Shown here piece by piece: positions 34,842-42,132 of a stretch of DNA of 64,000 nucleotides. The notes under the pieces were generated by a model. The model was not told the DNA's origin. It did not search any database and saw only the letters and a list, made by a program, of their open reading frames with translations. This DNA is from Verrucomicrobiota bacterium. GTDB lineage: Bacteria; Verrucomicrobiota; Verrucomicrobiia; Opitutales; Opitutaceae. Each line of letters begins with the position of its first letter. Within the stretch, counting starts at the first letter, position 1. The stretch is taken from the NCBI GenBank assembly GCA_023391285.1, contig JAEWBF010000033.1, positions 1-64,000 of the forward strand. The letters are read 5' to 3'. The position numbers and the translations under genes were made by a program.

Positions 34842-35696
34842 ATGACCCGATCGATCCTTTGCCTGCTGACATTTGCCTTCATGTCTCCCGATTCGTTCGC
34901 CGTCGCTGACGCCGCGCTGAATTTGCGCGTGATGACGTTCAACCTCCGCTTCGCCAGCCCGCAGCCGCCCAACGCGTGGCCCGACCGGCGTCCGATTGTG
35001 CGCCAACTGATCGAGCGCGAGGCGCCAGACGTCATCGGCACGCAGGAAGGCGTGTATTCACAACTTCGCGACATCGCGGCCGACCTTCCCGACTATGAAT
35101 GGATCGGACTCGGACGCGAAGGCGGAAGCCGCGGCGAATTCATGGCGGTCTTCTTCCGGCGCGATCGTTTCGAGCCGATCGCGTTCGACCACTTCTGGCT
35201 GTCCGACACACCCGACGTCATCGGATCGATGACATGGGGCAACCGCTACCGGCGCATGGTCACCTGGGTCCGATTGCGCGAACGGAGTTCCGGCCGCGAA
35301 TTCTACTTCTGGAACACGCATTTCGATCACGAAGTAGAAGTCGCGCGCCAAAAGGCCGCCACGCTCCTTCGCGAGCGGCTCGCCGCGCTCGAACCGACGA
35401 TGCCACTGGTGCTCGTCGGGGACTTCAACTGCTCCGCGGGCCACAGCGCGGCATTCGATACGCTGACCCGCGGAACCGGCCTGGTGGACACCTGGACAGC
35501 GGCCAAGAAGCGAACGAACGAATCGCTCAACACCTTCCACGGCTACGAGCCGCCGCGGCACGACGCCGTTCGCATCGACTGGATTCTCACCCGCGATTCC
35601 GCCGTGGTCGAAGAAGCGGCGATCGTCGATTACCGCGAGGGCTCGCAGTATCCGAGCGATCACTTCCCCGTCACCGCACTCGTGCGTTTCGAATAA
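34842..35696 (+). CDS. Exported endonuclease/exonuclease/phosphatase-fold protein
   Basis: A 284-residue protein with an N-terminal signal (RSILCLLTFAFMSPDSFAVADA) and the DNase-I-like fold: MTFNLRFAS, DVIGTQEGVYSQL (metal-ligand Glu), FYFWNTHFDHE, LVLVGDFNCSAG (Asp, Asn), RIDWILTRD (Asp) and SDHFPVTALVRF (terminal Asp-His). All catalytic residues are present. It is likely a secreted phosphodiesterase or nuclease acting on nucleotides, phospholipid headgroups or DNA. The ATG was placed where the signal peptide begins. Confidence 0.88.
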   Translation: MTRSILCLLTFAFMSPDSFAVADAALNLRVMTFNLRFASPQPPNAWPDRRPIVRQLIEREAPDVIGTQEGVYSQLRDIAADLPDYEWIGLGREGGSRGEFMAVFFRRDRFEPIAFDHFWLSDTPDVIGSMTWGNRYRRMVTWVRLRERSSGREFYFWNTHFDHEVEVARQKAATLLRERLAALEPTMPLVLVGDFNCSAGHSAAFDTLTRGTGLVDTWTAAKKRTNESLNTFHGYEPPRHDAVRIDWILTRDSAVVEEAAIVDYREGSQYPSDHFPVTALVRFE

Positions 35697-35735
35697 GGCC
35701 GATCCGCCGTCCCCGCCGCCGCGCGAAGATCTTCT

Positions 35736-36311
35736 TCATTCGTCCGCGCGCGCGAACTTGCGCGACGTCTCCACGAGCGACGTCGCCAGCGTTTTCACCG
35801 ACTTCAACGCCCGCGCCTCGGTCAATTTTCCGTCGGCGTCGAAGGCTTTGTCCGCATGCGCAAGGACCGTCTGGCCCGGCACGACGATGCAGCCGAGATG
35901 ATGCAGGAGCTGTTGCGCCATCTTCAGGGATCGCACCGCGCCGAACGCCCCCCGCGAAGCCGCCACAACCGCCGCCACTTTGCCCGTAAAGGGATTGTCG
36001 TCGCCGCGGGTGCACCAATCGATGGTGTTTTTCAACAGGGGCGTGAGCATCGAGTTGTATTCGGGCGAGGCGACGAGCAACCCGGTGTGTTCCTGAATCA
36101 ACGCGATCAATTTCGACGCATTTTCCGGCAGCCCTTGTTCGTCCTCGAGATCGCCGTGATACAACGGCAGCACGTAATCGTTGAGGTCGAGAAGCGTCAC
36201 CTCGCCACCCGCGGCGCGGACCGCGTCAACGGCCGCAGCGAGAAATTTTCGATTGAGCGATTCGCGACGAGCGCTGCCGGAGAAGGCAAGAATGCGAGGT
36301 GAAAGAGGCAT
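35736..36311 (-). CDS. NADPH-dependent FMN reductase-like flavoprotein
   Basis: A 191-residue flavodoxin-fold protein. FSGSARRESLNRKF at the N-terminus binds FMN phosphate, ASPEYNSMLTPLLKNTIDW is the flavin-stacking and dimer segment, and KVAAVVAASRGAFGAVRSLKMAQQLLHHLG is the third. This is the full signature of the NADPH-dependent FMN reductase / azoreductase group. It lies 44 bases downstream of fliR on the same strand and could be read from the flagellar transcript, though it has no evident flagellar role. Confidence 0.87.
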   Translation of the reverse strand: MPLSPRILAFSGSARRESLNRKFLAAAVDAVRAAGGEVTLLDLNDYVLPLYHGDLEDEQGLPENASKLIALIQEHTGLLVASPEYNSMLTPLLKNTIDWCTRGDDNPFTGKVAAVVAASRGAFGAVRSLKMAQQLLHHLGCIVVPGQTVLAHADKAFDADGKLTEARALKSVKTLATSLVETSRKFARADE

Positions 36312-36355
36312 GAAAAAACAAATCCAACCTCCGCACGGCAGCAAGCGCCGCCCGA

Positions 36356-37108
36356 TCAGCCGCCCACGACCAACTCCAGCATGCGCAGCGGCGTGTCGTT
36401 GAACTCGTCGTAGAGATACCGCGCGATCAATGCTCCGGCAGAGCTAAGCAACGTCAGGCCCGCGATGATCTTCAGCGAGAAGCTCAGGATGAAGGGATTC
36501 AGTTTCTGCACGACGCGCCCGAGCGCCGAAAACGACAGCACCACCAGAAAGTTCATCGCAATGAAAGGCGCCGCGATGCGCATCCCGATCTCGATCAGGT
36601 TTGCCGTCGCGCGAATCATCGCCTCGCTCGCTCCCGGCGCGAATCCCGGGTTCCCCGCATGCACGATCGAAAAGCTGCGGGTGAGCGCCGAGAGCATCAT
36701 GAGATGCCCGCCGAACAGAAAGAATAGCACCACCGCAAAGGTCGCCAGCAGCGCGGCCAGCGGCTCGGAGCTCGGCTCCGGCACACCGATGCCGGGCGTC
36801 GCAGTGAGACCCACTTCGGTTGAAATGATGCGGCCAGCCATTTCCACGGCCGCAAACGTCATTCTCCCGACGAAGCCCAGCGCGAGCCCAAGCAAAACTT
36901 CGCCGAGCGCCGCCACGAACAACGACCACAACGTCACCGGCACTTCCGACACCGGCACAATCCCCGCCAGCAGCGACGCGATGCACATGCAGATCCCGAC
37001 CTTGGCCATCGCAGGAATCGGCCGGTTCGCCACCAACGGAAGCTGCAAAATGATCCCCGAGGTGCGCAGCAACACCATCATCCAGGTGACAAGGTATTCC
37101 AGCGACAT
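36356..37108 (-). CDS. fliR: Flagellar export-gate protein FliR
   Basis: A 250-residue inner-membrane protein with about six helices: MSLEYLVTWMMVLLRTSGIILQLPL, GICMCIASLLAGIVP, LFVAALGEVLLGLALGFVGRMTFAAVEMAGRIISTEVG, and a C-terminal pair. It forms the export gate with FliP and FliQ. It is the last gene of the flagellar operon; flhB and flhA, which usually follow, are not here. The start lies 64 bases downstream of the fliQ stop, across a palindrome. Confidence 0.93.
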   Translation of the reverse strand: MSLEYLVTWMMVLLRTSGIILQLPLVANRPIPAMAKVGICMCIASLLAGIVPVSEVPVTLWSLFVAALGEVLLGLALGFVGRMTFAAVEMAGRIISTEVGLTATPGIGVPEPSSEPLAALLATFAVVLFFLFGGHLMMLSALTRSFSIVHAGNPGFAPGASEAMIRATANLIEIGMRIAAPFIAMNFLVVLSFSALGRVVQKLNPFILSFSLKIIAGLTLLSSAGALIARYLYDEFNDTPLRMLELVVGG

Positions 37109-37136
37109 GCGGTTTCCGGGCGGCTGAGCGTTTTAC

Positions 37137-37163
37137 AAAGTGTCATACATTCTATGACACTTT
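37137..37163. repeat. AAAGTGT...ACACTTT palindrome between fliQ and fliR
   Basis: The arms AAAGTGTCAT and ATGACACTTT (10 bp, perfect) enclose a 7-base loop. It lies in the 64-base gap between the fliQ stop and the fliR start and shares its outer AAAGTGT / ACACTTT sequence, and the flanking C and CG, with the palindrome at 60891. On the minus strand it could be a weak terminator or attenuator lowering fliR expression; as DNA it could be a protein-binding site. Confidence 0.55.
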
Positions 37164-37172
37164 CGAGAATGC

Positions 37173-37442
37173 TCAGTGGGCGATGGTGCCCATGCGGGTG
37201 ATGATCGTGACGGTGAATTCGGATAACGTCCGAAGCAGCCATGGCGTGAGCAGGAGAAGCAGCGCCGACAATCCGAGTAGTTTCGGCACGAACGTCAGCG
37301 TCTGCTCCTGCAGGCTGGTCACCGACTGCAACAAGCTCATCAACAACCCGAGCACGAGCGTGAGAATCAGAAACGGCGCGACCACGTAGAGCGCAAACAC
37401 CACGCTGGTTTTGAAGATATCGATCGCGAGTTCGGGATTCAT
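37173..37442 (-). CDS. fliQ: Flagellar export-gate protein FliQ
   Basis: An 89-residue two-helix membrane protein: MNPELAIDIFKTSVVFALYVVAPFLILTLVLGLLMSLLQSVTSLQEQTLTFVPKLL and a second helix near 57-73. Length and the SVTSLQEQTLTFVPK signature are those of FliQ. It is part of the helical FliP/Q/R gate. The gap to fliP holds an inverted repeat of GAGAGTTGAG units. Confidence 0.95.
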   Translation of the reverse strand: MNPELAIDIFKTSVVFALYVVAPFLILTLVLGLLMSLLQSVTSLQEQTLTFVPKLLGLSALLLLLTPWLLRTLSEFTVTIITRMGTIAH

Positions 37443-37449
37443 GAAGTGA

Positions 37450-37540
37450 CCGGTTGAGAGTTGAGGGCAGAGCGTGGGTGGCGTGCTGCGCGATGAAGGG
37501 CGGTTCGGTCCTCTCGACTCTCAGCTCTCAACTCTCATCT
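37450..37540. repeat. Imperfect inverted repeat in the fliP-fliQ gap
   Basis: The left side has GGTTGAGAGTTGAGGG (from 37452). The right side, near 37520-37537, has CTCTCAACTCTCAT, which is a near reverse complement. A 105-base intergenic gap inside an otherwise tight operon suggests an RNA hairpin or dispersed repeat between fliP and fliQ. A processing or attenuation role is possible. Confidence 0.5.
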
Positions 37541-37547
37541 TTGCTTT

Positions 37548-38387
37548 TTACGCCACGAAACTCTGCACCAGCGACTTCACGACGAGGTGCCATCCGTCGA
37601 CGAGAACGAACAACAGCAGTTTGAGCGGGAGCGCGACCGTGACGGGAGGCATCATCATCATGCCGAGCGCCATCAACGTCGACGCCACGAGAAAATCGAT
37701 CACGAGGAACGGCAGAAAAAGCAGGAAGCCCATCTGAAACGCCGTCTGCAGTTCGCTGAGCACGAAGGCGGGAATCACCACCCGCATCGGCAAATCTTTC
37801 ACGGCCGTCGGACCGAAGCCGCCGAGTTGAAGGAAATACTCGAGGTCGCGCGTGCGCGTTTGCTTCAACATGAAATCCTTCAGCGGAATCGTTGCCTGAT
37901 CGAGTGCCTGCGAGGCGGTGATTTGCTTGTCCAGATACGGCGCGAGCGCCTCCGTCTGAATCCGCTCGAAGACCGGCCCCATCAGGAAAAATGTCAGAAA
38001 GAGCGAGAGCCCGATCACGATTTGGTTCGAGGGCGCGGAGGGTGTGCCGAGCGCCGTGCGCACAAATCCGAGCACGATCACGAGTCGCGTGAACGTCGTC
38101 ATCAGCAACACAAGCGATGGCGCCACTGACAGCAGCGTCATCACGAGCACGATCTGCACAGCCACGCTCACCTGCCCGCCCTCGCCCGTTCCTTCGAGTC
38201 CGATGTTCAGGCGAAAAGGATCGGCGTTCACCGTCTGCGCCGACGAGGGAGCGGACGGGTCGGCAGCGTCGGCCGGCTGCGCGCGCAGGTCGGGCGACGT
38301 CAGCACGCCGAGCAGCAGCAGAATCAATCCGATCGCGATCGCGCGCAGGAACAACGTGCTCCGACGAGTAGGAAAGGAAACGTTCAT
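37548..38387 (-). CDS. fliP: Flagellar export-gate protein FliP
   Basis: A 279-residue protein with a leader or signal sequence (MNVSFPTRRSTLFLRAIAIG) as in most FliPs. The conserved central helices are QIVLVMTLLSVAPSLVLLMTTFTRLVIVLGFVRTALG and the C-terminal part is PAFVLSELQTAFQMGFLLFLPFLVIDFLVAS. Its ATG overlaps the fliO stop (ATGA), so translation is coupled. The upstream 23 codons of the open frame lie inside fliO. Length and motifs are standard. Confidence 0.95.
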   Translation of the reverse strand: MNVSFPTRRSTLFLRAIAIGLILLLLGVLTSPDLRAQPADAADPSAPSSAQTVNADPFRLNIGLEGTGEGGQVSVAVQIVLVMTLLSVAPSLVLLMTTFTRLVIVLGFVRTALGTPSAPSNQIVIGLSLFLTFFLMGPVFERIQTEALAPYLDKQITASQALDQATIPLKDFMLKQTRTRDLEYFLQLGGFGPTAVKDLPMRVVIPAFVLSELQTAFQMGFLLFLPFLVIDFLVASTLMALGMMMMPPVTVALPLKLLLFVLVDGWHLVVKSLVQSFVA

Positions 38388-38842
38388 TCGCGCGTTTTCT
38401 CGAAGACCAGTTCGTCGTCGTGGAGCGGCGAAAGCAGGTCGATGCGGCCCGGACAAACACCGAGCAAAAATTTCCGGTCGCGATAGGAAGCGACGACCAG
38501 GAACTGGCGGTTGCCCAGCGACCGCGTTTCATCGATCACGAGTTGGCGGCCGTCGCGTTTGAGCGAGGCGAGTCCGCCGTTGCGGCCGCGCCACAGAATC
38601 CACGCCCCTGCGCCACCGAGCAGCAGCACGGCGACGAACGTCAACGCCCCCGCGCCGGGTCCCGACTCGGCGGGCGGCGTGCCGCGTTCCGCAGAGCCGT
38701 TCGGCACGATGACTTCGTCGCCGTTCGTCGGTGCCGCGAAGGTCAACGTCGCGAACGAAAACGCGAACACCATGAAGGCAACACGACCCGTTTGCCCGCG
38801 AAGCCTACGACTCGAGCTTACCGGCAGGTTGGAACCGATCAT
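38384..38842 (-). CDS. fliO: Flagellar protein FliO
   Basis: A 152-residue protein with an N-terminal helix (VAFMVFAFSFATLTFAA) and a central helix (GALTFVAVLLLGGAGAWILW). A cytoplasmic tail follows, RDGRQLVIDETRSLGNRQFLVVASYRDRKFLLGVCPGRIDLLSPL, typical of FliO. It assists FliP assembly. Position between fliN and fliP and ATGA overlaps at both ends support the call despite low family conservation. The N-terminal start could be M24, but overlap with the fliN stop favours the first Met. Confidence 0.88.
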   Translation of the reverse strand: MIGSNLPVSSSRRLRGQTGRVAFMVFAFSFATLTFAAPTNGDEVIVPNGSAERGTPPAESGPGAGALTFVAVLLLGGAGAWILWRGRNGGLASLKRDGRQLVIDETRSLGNRQFLVVASYRDRKFLLGVCPGRIDLLSPLHDDELVFEKTRE

Positions 38843-39090
38843 GGTTTCGCAGCGCCGACGAGTTCGGTGATCTTGATGCCGAAGTTGTCCTCCACGACGA
38901 CGACTTCGCCATAGGCGACGAGTTGATCGTTGACGAAGAGTCCGACCGGGTCGCTGGCATGTTGCGTGAGCTGCACGACCGAGCCGGGCGCAAGCTCGAG
39001 CACTTCACGCATCGGCAGCTGGATCGAACCGAGCTGAACGGTGACCTTCACCTTTACGTCGAGAACGATATCAAGAGTTTTTTCTTCCAT
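38839..39090 (-). CDS. fliN: Flagellar switch protein FliN
   Basis: An 83-residue SpoA/surface-antigen domain protein: LDIVLDVKVKVTVQLGSIQLPMREVLELAPGSVVQL and the second half ASDPVGLFVNDQLVAYGEVVVVEDNFGIKITEL. It is a short FliN without an N-terminal tail. It forms the C-ring with FliM and FliG. The longer frame overlaps fliM; the ATG at 39090 is the family start and overlaps the end of fliM by 20 bases. fliO starts in its stop codon. Confidence 0.95.
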   Translation of the reverse strand: MEEKTLDIVLDVKVKVTVQLGSIQLPMREVLELAPGSVVQLTQHASDPVGLFVNDQLVAYGEVVVVEDNFGIKITELVGAAKP

Positions 39091-40126
39091 CGGTTTTGGG
39101 CGCGACCGGAGTCGCAGGAGGGAGTTTACGAGTGAGTTGCACGGCCACGCGGTCGCCATCGAGTCCGACGGTGCCGACGAACTTCGGCGCGCCGTTCAAC
39201 AGCACGCGGGTCTCATGAAAAATCGAAGCAGGCAGCTCGAGCACGTCACCGACGCGCAGGCTCGTGACTTCCCGAAGGTTGACTTCCAGCGCGGCCCACT
39301 CGGCGCGCACGGGGATGTTGATGCGTTCGTAGGCCGAGTGCCACTCGGCCTTCTTCTCCGACGAGGAAACGGCGGTGTCCTTCTGCCGGCGAGCCTGCAT
39401 CTTTTTCACGAGCGGCTCGATCGTGTAGTAGGGAACGCCGATCTGAAGCTGCTCGGAGCAATCGCCGAAATTGGCCTCGAGTGTGAGCACGAGCACGATC
39501 GCATCCTTCGGCGACGTTTGCAGGAAGCGGCCATTGTTCTCGTGGCCGATGATGATGGGGTGGAGCTCCTGTTCGGTTTTCCACTGCCCGCACCATTCCT
39601 CGAGGACGATGTTGATCACGTCCTCGAGCAGCGCGATTTCAATTTCGGTGAGATACCGTTCCGCTTTGACCGAATGACCACGGCCGCCCAGGAGCCGGTC
39701 GGCGATCGTGAGCGCGAGGCGCGGGTTGACGTCTAATATGCCGACGCCGACGAGTGGATCGACTTTGAAGAGACATAGATGCGTGGGGTTGGGAAGCGAG
39801 TCGGTGAACTTCGCGTAAGTGGCGGTGGTGAGTCGGGCCATCTTGAGCCCGAGCTCCATGCGAAGATAAAGCGAGAGCCGTGCGGCGAGGTAACGAATGA
39901 AGTCCTCGTGTAGCAGCCGCAGCCGGCGCAGCTCGATTTCGGAAAGGAAGACCGGATTGCGGAAATCGTAGGCTTCGACTTTGAGCGCTGCCGCCGCGCC
40001 GGCTTTCGTCCCATCCGGCCGGATGAGAAACTGCTTCGGCGGCGCTGCGGCGATCTCCTGCGCGAGCAGCTTGTCGATCTCGGATTGATCGAGCGTGTTG
40101 CCGCCATTGTTGAGATCGTCAGCCAT
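39071..40126 (-). CDS. fliM: Flagellar switch protein FliM
   Basis: A 351-residue C-ring protein. The N-terminus carries LDQSEIDKLL at 12-21, the CheY-P-binding motif. The middle domain (about 50-240) has the conserved GxxG-type segment GVGILDVNPRLALTIADRLLGG, and the C-terminal SpoA domain (about 265-335) includes RAEWAALEVNLREVTSLRVGDVLELP. The intact CheY-binding motif implies that a CheY is encoded outside the window. It follows fliL by 51 bases. Confidence 0.95.
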   Translation of the reverse strand: MADDLNNGGNTLDQSEIDKLLAQEIAAAPPKQFLIRPDGTKAGAAAALKVEAYDFRNPVFLSEIELRRLRLLHEDFIRYLAARLSLYLRMELGLKMARLTTATYAKFTDSLPNPTHLCLFKVDPLVGVGILDVNPRLALTIADRLLGGRGHSVKAERYLTEIEIALLEDVINIVLEEWCGQWKTEQELHPIIIGHENNGRFLQTSPKDAIVLVLTLEANFGDCSEQLQIGVPYYTIEPLVKKMQARRQKDTAVSSSEKKAEWHSAYERINIPVRAEWAALEVNLREVTSLRVGDVLELPASIFHETRVLLNGAPKFVGTVGLDGDRVAVQLTRKLPPATPVAPKTDGRKNS

Positions 40127-40177
40127 GGTGATCGAAAAACGCGTCGGAAAAGTCGGAGATCAGGTCGTCTCGAACGA

Positions 40178-40756
40178 TCACTGCACCACGAAATCAGAGA
40201 AATACACCTGCTCCGCGACCTTGCGGCCGAGCGCCTGATTGTAGGCGGCGACGAGTTTTTCGCGCAGGACGTTTTTCGCGCCGGGTTCTTCGAGATCGGC
40301 GAGCGAGAGCGAAGAGAGGACGTTCAACGTGACGTCGGTGAGCCGCGGTTTGTTGGAGTCGAAGACCGACTTGATGTCGGCTTCCGCGCCGGTCACGAGG
40401 AAGCTCGTTTTCAGATACCGCGTGCCCATCGTGCCGGCGAGGTTCACGACGACATTTTGAAATTCGTAAGTCGCTCCACTTTCGGCCGACTTCGCGCCGG
40501 CCGTGCCGTGCGCTCCCGCCGCTTCCGCATGCGCTTCCGTGGGAGCCGCGGCGAGCTTCTTCTGTAGTTGAGGAATCAGGACGAAGTGGCCGACCGCCCA
40601 CGTGCAAACCGGCGCGAGCAGGATGACGGAGATCGCTGGCAACCAGGCTTTCAACCCGCCGGACGCGGAGGCTGCGGCAGCTTTTTCCGCCGATGCCATC
40701 GGAGGAGTGCTGCCCCCGGGAGAGGCGGTCGCAGAAGCGGGTGCGGCTTTGGCCAT
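40178..40756 (-). CDS. fliL: Flagellar basal-body protein FliL
   Basis: A 192-residue protein with an Ala/Pro-rich cytoplasmic lead, one membrane helix (LPAISVILLAPVCTWAVGHFVLIP) and a periplasmic domain, FQNVVVNLAGTMGTRYLKTSFLVTGAEADIKSVFDSNKPRLTDVTLNVLSSLSLADL, which is the FliL stomatin-like core. It ends VAEQVYFSDFVVQ. It supports stator function around the basal body. Confidence 0.93.
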   Translation of the reverse strand: MAKAAPASATASPGGSTPPMASAEKAAAASASGGLKAWLPAISVILLAPVCTWAVGHFVLIPQLQKKLAAAPTEAHAEAAGAHGTAGAKSAESGATYEFQNVVVNLAGTMGTRYLKTSFLVTGAEADIKSVFDSNKPRLTDVTLNVLSSLSLADLEEPGAKNVLREKLVAAYNQALGRKVAEQVYFSDFVVQ

Positions 40757-40848
40757 GACGAAGAAAAGTTCGGAGAAAGCGGAGAGGAGGATGACGAGCG
40801 GCGAGAACTCGCGCTCGCGCCACCCTCGGGTCTGAACGTCCGATTAGG

Positions 40849-41649
40849 TTAGCGCTTCAGGTTGACGATGTCTTCGAGCACCGAGTCGGAAACGGTGATC
40901 AGTCGCGAGCCGGCCTGGAAGCTGCGCTGCGTGGTGATCAGTTCGGAGAACTGCTCGGTGAGGTCGACATTGGACATTTCGAGCCGCCCCGTCTGGATCG
41001 TGCCAACGCCGTCCGAGCCCGGAGCGACCATGGCGGTCGCGACGTTTGCGCCGGTGCTGCTGAAATCGAAGAGATTGTTGCCGCTCTTCATCAGCTTGCC
41101 CTGATCGCTGAACCGCAAAAGTCCCACCGTCTGGCCCGCCGCCGACGTGCCGTCGGACTCGAACACCGTGATGACACCATTGCTGCCAATGGTCACGGAA
41201 GCCTTCTGGGAATAGTCGGTGACCTGAACCGCCGCACCCGCGTTATCGAGCACGCGATAGCCAAGCCCGTTGATCAGGTAACCGTCGTTATCGAACTTGA
41301 ACGCGCCGTCGCGGGTCGCGTAGTTGCGGCCGCTCGGATCCCGCACAATGAAATAGCCTTCGCCGGAAACCGCGAGATCGGTGCCGCTGCCGGTGCTCGC
41401 GAGCGAACCTTGCGTGTAGTTGGTCGAAATCCCCGTGATCTGAACGCCGGTGCCCACTTGAATCGCGGAATCGCCCGACGCCGACGTCGCGGCGCGGAGG
41501 GTATTGCTGAACGTGTCGCCGTAACTCGCGGCCGAGCTCTTGTAGGCGGTGGTGTTCACGTTCGAGATGTTGTTGCCGATGACTTCGAGACCTTTGCTGA
41601 AGGTGCGAAGTGCGCTGACGCCAGAGGTGAGGGTGCCGATGAGTGCCAT
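40849..41649 (-). CDS. flgE: Flagellar hook protein FlgE (short form)
   Basis: A 266-residue axial protein. The N-terminal rod signature is VSALRTFSKGLEVIGNNISNVNTTAYK. The mid-domain is GSGTDLAVSGEGYFIVRDPSGRNYATRDGAFKFDNDGYLINGLGYRV, and the C-terminal helix ends TTQRSFQAGSRLITVSDSVLEDIVNLKR. The position right after flgD and fliK indicates hook FlgE, which usually has 400 or more residues; the outer domains D2/D3 must be small or absent. FlgG is the alternative by length (about 260), but the sequence details and context favour hook. Confidence 0.82.
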   Translation of the reverse strand: MALIGTLTSGVSALRTFSKGLEVIGNNISNVNTTAYKSSAASYGDTFSNTLRAATSASGDSAIQVGTGVQITGISTNYTQGSLASTGSGTDLAVSGEGYFIVRDPSGRNYATRDGAFKFDNDGYLINGLGYRVLDNAGAAVQVTDYSQKASVTIGSNGVITVFESDGTSAAGQTVGLLRFSDQGKLMKSGNNLFDFSSTGANVATAMVAPGSDGVGTIQTGRLEMSNVDLTEQFSELITTQRSFQAGSRLITVSDSVLEDIVNLKR

Positions 41650-41686
41650 GTTGGAGCTGGATTTAAGTTTGTGGTTTTGGGGAGGG

Positions 41687-42130
41687 TTAAGGTGCGGGCG
41701 GAGCGGGAACCGGTTCGACGAGGAGCACCGATGAAATGGGATACGTGTAGTCGCCGACGATGAGCCGCGCGGTGCCGTCGCTGAGATCGACGCCCGTCAC
41801 TTCACCGCTGACGAGTTGGTCGTCGCCCGCGTCGAGCGTGACTTGACGGCCGATGTAACTGTTGGCCGTCGCGATGTCCTGATTGGCGCGCAGCTGGGTC
41901 ATCTGCTGCACCAGCGTGCTCGACTGGTCGAGCGCACTGAACTGCGCCATCTGCGCGATGAACGCCGTATCTTCCATCGGCTTCATCGGGTCCTGCGATT
42001 GAAACTGAACCGCGAGCAGCTTCAGGAAATCTTCCTGACCGAGAACCTGCTTTTTGTTGGCGAGCGGGGCTTGCTCGTCTGCCGCAGTGTTCGCAGCGCG
42101 GTGGGTGGAGGTGACGGAGTTGACTTGCAT
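41687..42130 (-). CDS. flgD: Hook-capping protein FlgD
   Basis: A 147-residue protein with the FlgD N-terminal signature QEDFLKLLAVQFQSQDPMKPMEDTAFIAQMAQFSALDQ and the following region QQMTQLRANQ. The C-terminal Tudor/FnIII part is short (SYIGRQVTLDAGDDQLVSGEVTGVDLSDGTARLIV). It caps the growing hook. It is separated from fliK by 2 bases. Confidence 0.93.
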   Translation of the reverse strand: MQVNSVTSTHRAANTAADEQAPLANKKQVLGQEDFLKLLAVQFQSQDPMKPMEDTAFIAQMAQFSALDQSSTLVQQMTQLRANQDIATANSYIGRQVTLDAGDDQLVSGEVTGVDLSDGTARLIVGDYTYPISSVLLVEPVPAPPAP

Positions 42131-42132
42131 GA

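Noticed and set aside
40849..41649. Assignment as FlgG instead of FlgE
   Set aside because: The length fits FlgG, but position after fliK-flgD and the GEGYFIVRD...DGYLINGLGYRV segment favour hook; kept as an alternative.
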